From JARRQB01 sp965368585 (GTDB taxonomy: Bacteria; Pseudomonadota; Gammaproteobacteria; Chromatiales; Chromatiaceae): 11,790 nt of DNA. Numbering within the stretch: the stretch's first letter is position 1; each line of letters begins with the position of its first letter. Location of the stretch: the NCBI GenBank assembly GCA_965368585.1, contig CBDUNM010000154.1, positions 1 to 11,790 on the forward strand, given 5' to 3'. Positions 6,934-11,790 of this stretch are shown here, one piece after another. The notes beneath the pieces were generated by a model, which searched no databases, was not told the DNA's origin, and worked only from the letters and a program-made list of their open reading frames with translations. A program made the translations under genes and the position numbers.

Positions 6934-7119
6934 ATGGCCGAAATTCTACCCTTCAAACGCCCTCGTGCCAGCGAACGTCACAAAGGTGGCACCCTGTGCC
7001 GCACCGGACACCATAAATGGAAGATCGAGGCCGAAACGGTCTTCGACGTAAAGCAAGGGCGGCTGGTCAGTCGATATCGCTGCGAGCGCTGTGGCGCGAC
7101 CCGCACCCGGGCGCATTGA
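6934..7119 (+). CDS. Small conserved Cys/His protein, probable zinc ribbon
   Basis: This 61-residue basic protein starts MAEILPFKRP and has TLCRTGHHKW (20-29), then FDVKQGRLVSRYRCERCGATRT (37-58). Cys22 with His26 or His27, plus Cys50 and Cys53 (C-x2-C), could bind one zinc as a small ribbon. I recall similar short proteins with a GHHKW...FDVKQG...YRCxRCG pattern in other gammaproteobacteria, of unknown function; this is from memory and not searched. The frame opens earlier at a GTG (6901), but the ATG at 6934 fits the pattern better, with GGAG 12 bases before as a rather distant ribosome binding site. It is divergent from the DUF72-like gene and lies 129 bases before the antiporter on the same strand. 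Zinc binding and any role in transcription or translation are inference. Confidence 0.75.
   Translation: MAEILPFKRPRASERHKGGTLCRTGHHKWKIEAETVFDVKQGRLVSRYRCERCGATRTRAH
6943..6971 (-). promoter_or_regulatory. Candidate sigma-70 promoter for the DUF72-like gene
   Basis: On the minus strand CTGGCA (complement of 6966-6971) and TAGAAT (complement of 6943-6948) are 17 bases apart. The -10 matches consensus at five of six positions and the -35 at four. Transcription would begin near 6936, giving a leader of about 30 bases before the ATG at 6906. The site lies inside the start of the divergent small gene, so the two transcription units would overlap at their 5' ends. Found by eye. Confidence 0.4.
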
Positions 7120-7248
7120 TATCCGCGCCGCCACCACACCGGGTCATCATCCGCGCAATCTGCCACGCGGTGCTTGAACCCTGCGCGGGCGGTCTGGAAG
7201 CATCGCGGACCGCGTTGCGCATCGCGGCCTATCGGTTCTAATGCAGGC

Positions 7249-8223
7249 ATGATCTTGTGGATATGCGCCATTGTGCTGGGACTCGCGCTGCTGGCTTGGG
7301 GCGCCGACCGCCTGGTCTCGGGAGCCGCCGCATTGGCCCGCAACCTCGGTGTCTCGCCACTGCTGATCGGTCTCACGATCGTTGGAATCGGCACTTCCGC
7401 ACCCGAAATCCTGGTAGCGACCATGGCCGCACTGCAAGGCAATCCGGGGTTGGCGGTGGGCAACGCCATCGGGTCGAACATCGCCAATATCGGCCTGGTA
7501 CTGGGCGTAACGGCCCTCATAGCCCCAATGTCCGTACGCTCGGACGTACTCAGGAAGGAGTATCCGCTACTGTTGACGGTTACTCTCGTGACCTGGCTGC
7601 TGATCAAGGACCTGCATCTCGGGCGCGTCGATGGCATCATGTTATTCGCCGGTTTGGCCTTGACGATGCTCATACTGGTGCGCATCGGCCGCGCTCGGGC
7701 GCCGGACGACCCGATAGCGGACGAGTACGACGCGGAAATTCCGAACCAGATGAGGAACGGCGCTGCAATCGGCTGGTTCGCGCTGGGGTTGGGCGTGCTG
7801 CTCGCAAGTTCCAGGCTACTCGTTTGGGGCGCGGTCAACGTCGCTCAGGCTTTCGGCGTCAGCGACCTGGTTATCGGCCTGACCATCGTGGCTGTCGGCA
7901 CCAGCCTGCCGGAGTTGGCCGCATGCGTCGCGAGTGCGCTCAAGCAGGAGCACGATATTGCGATCGGCAATGTTGTCGGATCCAATATCTACAACCTGCT
8001 GGCCGTGCTCGGCGTCGCCGGGCTGCTCGCGCCCAGCCCGATCCCCACGGACGTGCTGCAGCGCGACCTCCCGGTCATGCTGGTGTTGACAATCGCACTG
8101 TATCTGTTTGGATCGGGCTTCGGCGGGCAAGGCTGCGTCAACCGCTTCGAGGGCCTGACCCTGACATCGGCCTTTTTGCTTTACCTGGGCTGGATATTCG
8201 TCGAAGGTTCGGCCGGCATCTGA
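7249..8223 (+). CDS. yrbG: Calcium/sodium antiporter, YrbG-type CaCA family
   Basis: This is an inner-membrane cation/Ca2+ antiporter of the K+-independent Na+/Ca2+ exchanger type. The ATG at 7249 gives 324 residues, the normal length; the frame opens 25 codons earlier at a TTG, but that part is polar and unlike the family. The two inverted alpha repeats are plain: GIGTSAPEILVATMAAL with Glu53 followed by GNAIGSNIANIGLVLG, and AVGTSLPELAACVASAL with Glu222 followed by GNVVGSNIYNLLAVLG. The two Glu residues are the expected cation ligands. About ten hydrophobic segments are present, with a charged cytoplasmic loop at about 147-170. In E. coli yrbG also heads the kdsD-kdsC-lptCAB run and is divergent from mlaF, so position supports identity. 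The physiological substrate of YrbG is not well settled. The ribosome binding site is weak (CAGG). Confidence 0.93.
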   Translation: MILWICAIVLGLALLAWGADRLVSGAAALARNLGVSPLLIGLTIVGIGTSAPEILVATMAALQGNPGLAVGNAIGSNIANIGLVLGVTALIAPMSVRSDVLRKEYPLLLTVTLVTWLLIKDLHLGRVDGIMLFAGLALTMLILVRIGRARAPDDPIADEYDAEIPNQMRNGAAIGWFALGLGVLLASSRLLVWGAVNVAQAFGVSDLVIGLTIVAVGTSLPELAACVASALKQEHDIAIGNVVGSNIYNLLAVLGVAGLLAPSPIPTDVLQRDLPVMLVLTIALYLFGSGFGGQGCVNRFEGLTLTSAFLLYLGWIFVEGSAGI

Positions 8224-8233
8224 TGGGGAATAT

Positions 8234-9226
8234 ATGAACGACCACGATCGGACCGAAGACCTGCAGTTGCGCGCCCTCGGGTTGGCGGTGATAGAAACCG
8301 AGGCGGCCGCGGTCACCGCATTGGCGGAACGCATCGATGACAGTTTCACCCGCGCCTGCCACTACCTGTTGCGCTGTTCCGGTCGCATCGTCGTCTCCGG
8401 GATGGGAAAATCCGGGCATATCGGCAGCAAGATTGCCGCCACGCTCGCCAGTACCGGCAGCCCGTCGTTTTTCGTGCACCCCGGAGAAGCGAGTCACGGC
8501 GATTTGGGAATGATAAAGTCGGGCGACGTGGTGTTGGCCCTGTCCAATTCCGGCGAGACTGTCGAACTCATTACTATCGTGCCGATCATCAAACGCTTTG
8601 GCGTACCACTGATCTCCATGACGGGCAATCCCCGTTCGACGCTCGCCCGCAAAGCGGACGTCAACCTGGATGTCAGCGTGGCCAAAGAGGCCTGCCCCCT
8701 CGGCTTGGCGCCAACCGCCAGCACCACCGCCGCGTTGGTCATGGGTGACGCGCTCGCGGTTGCGCTGCTCGAAGCACGCGGCTTCACGGCCGAGGACTTC
8801 GCCTTGTCGCACCCCGGCGGGAGCCTCGGCAGACGCCTGCTGTTGCACGTCGGCGACATCATGCACACTGGTGAACAGCTGCCGCAAGTCGCCGAAAACG
8901 ATAAATTGCGCCATGCACTGGTGGAAATGAGCGCCAAGGGGTTGGGCATGACCGCCGTGGTCGACGCCGAACGGCGCGTCGTGGGCATTTATACGGACGG
9001 CGACCTGCGTCGCACCCTGGATCATCGGGGCCTGGACGTGCACAAATGCCCCGTTTCCAAGGTCATGACACGCGGCGGCGTGACGATCACCGCGGACCGT
9101 CTTGCCGCCGAAGCATTGAAACTGATGGATGAGAAGCGGATCAATGCACTGCTGGTGGTCGACCAGGAGCAGCGTCTGGTGGGGGCGCTGAATATGCATG
9201 ATTTATTGCGGGCGGGCGTCGTCTGA
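8234..9226 (+). CDS. kdsD: D-arabinose 5-phosphate isomerase
   Basis: KdsD interconverts ribulose 5-phosphate and arabinose 5-phosphate, the first step toward Kdo for LPS inner core. The product is 330 residues, matching E. coli KdsD. The SIS sugar-isomerase domain spans about 45-175, with VVSGMGKSGHIGSKIAATL (53-71), FFVHPGEASHGDLGMI (79-94) and ALSNSGET (102-109). The conserved segment LSHPGGSLGRRLL with His193 follows, a residue implicated in catalysis in the family. Two CBS domains complete the protein: about 206-262 (VGDIMH ... GIYTDGDLRR) and 275-328 (VSKVMTRGGVTI ... VGALNMHDLLRAG). The ATG lies 10 bases after the antiporter stop and is preceded by GGGGA at 8225-8229, so it is well translated and in the same unit. 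Confidence 0.96.
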   Translation: MNDHDRTEDLQLRALGLAVIETEAAAVTALAERIDDSFTRACHYLLRCSGRIVVSGMGKSGHIGSKIAATLASTGSPSFFVHPGEASHGDLGMIKSGDVVLALSNSGETVELITIVPIIKRFGVPLISMTGNPRSTLARKADVNLDVSVAKEACPLGLAPTASTTAALVMGDALAVALLEARGFTAEDFALSHPGGSLGRRLLLHVGDIMHTGEQLPQVAENDKLRHALVEMSAKGLGMTAVVDAERRVVGIYTDGDLRRTLDHRGLDVHKCPVSKVMTRGGVTITADRLAAEALKLMDEKRINALLVVDQEQRLVGALNMHDLLRAGVV

Positions 9227-9278
9227 GCGTCAGCATGCCGTTGTGGGCACCGCTCGATCGTACGTGACTTGGAGAATC

Positions 9279-9295
9279 CGCGGCTGGCAGCCGCG
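9279..9295 (+). other. Hairpin just before the kdsC ribosome binding site
   Basis: CGCGGCT (9279-9285) and AGCCGCG (9289-9295) form a perfect 7-base stem with a 3-base loop. One base later comes the strong Shine-Dalgarno GGGAGGA (9297-9303) of kdsC. No T-run follows, so it is not an intrinsic terminator. It could stabilise or help process the mRNA in the 83-base kdsD-kdsC gap, or simply be chance in GC-rich DNA. Confidence 0.4.
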
Positions 9296-9309
9296 CGGGA
9301 GGAAAGACC

Positions 9310-9834
9310 ATGCAGGATGTAATGCAAAAGGCGGCCGCGATTCGGCTGGTGATATTCGACGTGGACGGTGTACTGACCGACGGCTCCCTGTTTATCGGTG
9401 ACGACGGGCAGGAATACAAAGCCTTTCACTCCAAGGACGGTCACGGTATGGCGATGTTGCAGCACACCGGTGTGCAAATCGGCATCATCACGGGGCGCAC
9501 CTCGGAAGTGGTGAAGATACGCATGGCGAGCCTGGGCATTCAGCATCTTTACCAGGGACGGCGCGAAAAGCTGCCCGCATTCGCCGAGCTCAAATCGACG
9601 ACGGGATTCGCCGACGAAGAGATCGCCTATGTGGGCGACGACGTCGTGGATCTGCCGGTCATGCTCAGGGTTGGCTTGGCGATCGCCGTCCAGGACGCTC
9701 ACCACCTGACCAAACAGCATGCCCATTGGATCACGCCGTCGAACGGCGGTCGCGGTGCGGCACGCGAGGTCTGCGAGCTGATCATGGCGGCACAGGAAAC
9801 GCTCGACCCCGCGTTGAATCATTATCTTGACTAG
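9310..9834 (+). CDS. kdsC: 3-deoxy-D-manno-octulosonate 8-phosphate phosphatase
   Basis: KdsC removes phosphate from Kdo 8-phosphate to give free Kdo, the step before CMP-activation in LPS synthesis. It is a small C0-type HAD phosphatase without a cap, acting as a tetramer in known members. The 174-residue product has all HAD motifs: motif I IFDVDGVLTDG (15-25) with nucleophile Asp17 and acid/base Asp19, motif II IITGRTS (59-65), motif III Lys87 in GRREKLPAF, and motif IV YVGDDVVDLPVM (107-118). The C-terminal GGRGAAREVCELIM (146-159) is also typical of KdsC. The ATG at 9310 has a strong ribosome binding site (GGGAGGA) seven bases before it. It lies 83 bases after kdsD, a gap that carries a small hairpin. 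Confidence 0.96.
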   Translation: MQDVMQKAAAIRLVIFDVDGVLTDGSLFIGDDGQEYKAFHSKDGHGMAMLQHTGVQIGIITGRTSEVVKIRMASLGIQHLYQGRREKLPAFAELKSTTGFADEEIAYVGDDVVDLPVMLRVGLAIAVQDAHHLTKQHAHWITPSNGGRGAAREVCELIMAAQETLDPALNHYLD

Positions 9835-9900
9835 TGGGCAATGCGGTAAATAGTTGGGTGCATCGGCGCAGCCGGGTCGATCTGGGCAGGTAATATCCTG

Positions 9901-10488
9901 ATGCGACATGACTCCGGCGCCCGGCCTTTCCCCTACTGGACTTTCGCCGGTTTGCTGCTCGCGGGCATCGGTACCTGGTGGTTGGCCGAACGCGGTGCGG
10001 TCGAGGATATCTCAGCGCGCCAGAGCGACGGTTCGGGGGCGCCGGACTACTACGTGAACGATTTGACCGCGACCACCATGACCAGCGAGGGCAATCCGGC
10101 TCGCACACTGCGGACGCCGCACCTGCAACACCTCCCCGCCAGCGATGTGACGGCAATCCAGTCGCCACGGTTTTCCGTCTACCAGGACGAAGGGCAGCCA
10201 TGGCAGGTACGCGCCGAACACGGCCAGATATCCGCGGATGGTGAAATCATCCTGCTGCAAGGGATCGTCACCGTCGAAAAGGCCGGCACCGGCGGTACGC
10301 GCGCGCTGCGCTTGGTGACCCAGGACCTGCGGATTCACCCCAGCCGGGACTATGCGGAAACCGATGAACCGGTTAGGGTTGAAAGCGACGGCGACCGGAT
10401 CGACGCTAGCGGCATGCAGGCCTGGCTCCGCAACCCCGTCAGGCTGAAATTTCTCTCCCGAGTTCGAGGACACTATGTACCGCGCTAA
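9901..10488 (+). CDS. lptC: LPS export protein LptC
   Basis: LptC is the bitopic inner-membrane protein that receives LPS from LptB2FG and passes it to LptA in the periplasm. The 195-residue product is of normal length. A single membrane anchor lies at about residues 11-29 (YWTFAGLLLAGIGTWWLAE), after a short cytoplasmic start. The periplasmic part has the usual beta-jellyroll strands: PDYYVNDLTATTMTSEGNP (48-66), TAIQSPRFSVYQDEGQPWQV (84-103), AEHGQISADGEIILLQGIV (105-123) and a late DRIDASGMQAW. The start ATG at 9901 has only a weak ribosome binding site (AGG 12 bases before). The gene is 66 bases after kdsC and its last 14 bases overlap the start of lptA. Sequence conservation in LptC is generally low, so order in the cluster adds much to the call. 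Confidence 0.93.
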   Translation: MRHDSGARPFPYWTFAGLLLAGIGTWWLAERGAVEDISARQSDGSGAPDYYVNDLTATTMTSEGNPARTLRTPHLQHLPASDVTAIQSPRFSVYQDEGQPWQVRAEHGQISADGEIILLQGIVTVEKAGTGGTRALRLVTQDLRIHPSRDYAETDEPVRVESDGDRIDASGMQAWLRNPVRLKFLSRVRGHYVPR

Positions 10489-10987
10489 ATCAATCGCCAC
10501 CGCCCTGCTGGGCATGACTATCATTATCTGGTCCGGCGCACCGGCGGCGCTACCCGGCGACAAGGACCAGGCCGTGGAAATCGAGGCCGACAGTGTCGAT
10601 ATCGACGAGAGCAAGGGCACCAGTGTGTATCAGGGACGCGTTGAACTCACCCAGGGCAGCATTCGACTGCAGGCGGACCGGGTGACCGTCTTGCAGCGCG
10701 GCAACAAACCGAGCAAGATCCTGGCCGAGGGACAGCCCGTGCGTTTTCGTCAACTGGAAAGCGAGCAGAAGGGCTACGTGACCGGCGCGGCGCGGCGCGC
10801 CGAATACCAACTTACGAGCGAAGAGCTGGTGTTGATCGGCGACGCGGTCCTGACCCAGGGCAAGGACAGCTTCAAAAGCGATCGCATCGTCTACGACCGG
10901 GTGCGCGCCAAGATGAAGGCCGGCGCCGCCGCGCAGGGCAAACAAAGGGTCAAGATCACCATCGGCAATTCGAAAACCGCGCAATGA
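10475..10987 (+). CDS. lptA: Periplasmic LPS-transport protein LptA
   Basis: LptA forms the periplasmic bridge that carries LPS between LptC and LptD. The 170-residue product starts with a Sec signal peptide (about 1-25; hydrophobic core ATALLGMTIIIWSG, probable cleavage in APAA). The OstA/LptA jellyroll follows: VEIEADSVDIDESKGTSVYQ (34-53), GRVELTQGSIRLQADRVTVL (54-73), and YQLTSEELVLIGDAVLTQGK (111-130), ending FKSDRIVYD. The C-terminal tail (144-170) is rich in Lys, Ala and Gln and probably flexible. GAGGA six bases before the ATG makes a good ribosome binding site within the end of lptC, which it overlaps by 14 bases. The stop overlaps the lptB start by four bases. Confidence 0.95.
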   Translation: MYRAKSIATALLGMTIIIWSGAPAALPGDKDQAVEIEADSVDIDESKGTSVYQGRVELTQGSIRLQADRVTVLQRGNKPSKILAEGQPVRFRQLESEQKGYVTGAARRAEYQLTSEELVLIGDAVLTQGKDSFKSDRIVYDRVRAKMKAGAAAQGKQRVKITIGNSKTAQ

Positions 10988-11709
10988 CCCGCTTGGTCGC
11001 CGAAGACCTGGTCAAGCATTACCAGGGACGGGCTGTTGTGAATGGCGTCAGCGCGTCGGTAAACAACGGCGAAGTCGTAGGCCTGCTGGGCCCAAACGGC
11101 GCGGGCAAAACCACCTGTTTCTACATGATCGTCGGTTTGATTCCCACCGACGGGGGACGTGTGCTGCTGGGTGACCGAGACGTCACCGACAGGCCCATGC
11201 ATGTGCGCGCCCGCCACGGCCTGGGCTATCTCGCGCAGGAACCGTCCGTGTTCCGGCGCCTGACGGTCGCGCAAAACCTCCTGGCGATCCTCGAGACACG
11301 CCGCGAGCTGACGCGCCAGCAACGTCTCGAGCGGTGCGACGGCTTGCTGCACGAGTTTGGTTTGGGACAATTGCGCGAAAATCTGGCGATTTCGCTGTCA
11401 GGCGGGGAGCGCCGCCGCCTGGAGATCGCCCGGGCACTGGCAGTAGAACCCCGCTTCATGCTGCTGGACGAACCCTTCGCGGGCGTCGACCCGATATCGG
11501 TCGCGGATATTCAACAGGTCATCCGAAATCTAGCGGAGCGGGAAATCGGCATCCTGATCACGGACCATAACGTCAGGGAAACGTTGAGAATTTGCAGTCG
11601 CGCGTGCATCATCAACCAAGGTAGCGTGCTCGCCGAAGGCGAGCCGGAAGAAATACTGGCGAACCCCACCGTACGCGAGGTCTATTTGGGCGAGCACTTC
11701 CGCCTTTAG
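10984..11709 (+). CDS. lptB: LPS export ABC transporter ATP-binding protein LptB
   Basis: LptB is the cytoplasmic ATPase that, as a dimer with LptF and LptG, drives LPS extraction from the inner membrane. The 241-residue product is the same length as E. coli LptB. Seen motifs: Walker A GPNGAGKTT (36-44), Q-loop Gln85 in YLAQEPSVFRRLTV (the sequence around it is LptB-like), signature LSGGERRRLEIARAL (138-152), Walker B FMLLDEPFAGVDP (158-170) with Glu163, and switch His195 in ITDHNVRETL. The end VREVYLGEHFRL is the typical LptB C-terminus. The start codon overlaps the lptA stop (ATGA), indicating coupled translation. lptF and lptG are not in the window, as is usual, since they lie elsewhere in most gammaproteobacteria. 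Confidence 0.97.
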   Translation: MTRLVAEDLVKHYQGRAVVNGVSASVNNGEVVGLLGPNGAGKTTCFYMIVGLIPTDGGRVLLGDRDVTDRPMHVRARHGLGYLAQEPSVFRRLTVAQNLLAILETRRELTRQQRLERCDGLLHEFGLGQLRENLAISLSGGERRRLEIARALAVEPRFMLLDEPFAGVDPISVADIQQVIRNLAEREIGILITDHNVRETLRICSRACIINQGSVLAEGEPEEILANPTVREVYLGEHFRL

Positions 11710-11790
11710 ATCGAGGTATGCGTGACGACAAAGAACCTATGCTGACAGCCAACAAACGAGCAGGACTGAAAAGGCCTGACGAAACGCGCC

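Noticed and set aside
6966..6985. TGGCAC on the minus strand as part of a sigma-54 promoter
   Set aside because: The GC of the -12 element is not at the required distance; the sequence fits a sigma-70 reading better.
7200..7227. Direct repeat GCATCGCGG (7200-7208 and 7219-7227)
   Set aside because: Only nine bases, low complexity in GC-rich sequence, and no third copy or link to a known site.
7215..7242. Possible promoter TTGCGC-N16-TCTAAT before the antiporter
   Set aside because: The -35 matches at only three positions, and transcription would start at the ATG itself, making a leaderless message. It is not convincing.
11718..11790. Open frame after lptB starting MRDDKEPML, running off the right edge
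   Set aside because: rpoN usually follows lptB, but this translation does not match the sigma-54 N-terminus and the Shine-Dalgarno (GAGGT) is too close to the ATG. It is too short to judge.
1..11790. CRISPR array, tRNA, rRNA, riboswitch, toxin-antitoxin or phage genes
   Set aside because: No regularly spaced repeats, no RNA-gene landmarks, and no such protein families were seen on either strand.

Overview
The window looks like a chromosomal cell-envelope region of a gammaproteobacterium with moderately high GC (my estimate, not counted). Gene order and protein similarity suggest a lineage near the Chromatiales or another group outside the enterics, but that placement is inference. Two gene sets diverge from a point near position 6900. 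Almost everything is ordinary housekeeping. I do not see a new defence, mobile or biosynthetic system. The parts worth a second look are a small inverted-repeat-bounded element between mlaB and murA, and two little-known genes at the divergence point.

Minus strand, read right to left: a DUF72-like gene (6906-6331), then mlaF, mlaE, mlaD, mlaC and mlaB (6245-3042). These encode the ABC system for retrograde or bidirectional phospholipid transport between outer and inner membrane. Next comes a roughly 380-base stretch without a convincing gene. It holds a MITE-like element with perfect 16-bp terminal inverted repeats (2810-3042) that touches the mlaB stop codon. After it follow murA (first committed step of peptidoglycan synthesis), hisG (short form) and the N-terminal 233 codons of hisD, which runs off the left edge. 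In many gammaproteobacteria a BolA-family gene (ibaG/yrbA) lies between mlaB and murA. It is not present here.

Plus strand, left to right: a 61-residue Cys/His-containing small protein (6934-7119), a calcium/sodium antiporter of the YrbG type (7249-8223), kdsD and kdsC (two steps toward Kdo, the inner-core LPS sugar), then lptC, lptA and lptB (LPS export from inner to outer membrane). lptC/lptA and lptA/lptB overlap, as expected for co-translated partners. The last 81 bases contain no recognisable gene. rpoN commonly follows lptB but its N-terminus is not visible here.

The two arms together serve outer-membrane asymmetry: Kdo supply and Lpt put LPS into the outer leaflet, Mla handles misplaced phospholipids, and MurA feeds the wall. 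Several starts are GTG (mlaF, mlaE), and most mla junctions are 4-base stop/start overlaps, which supports one polycistronic message.
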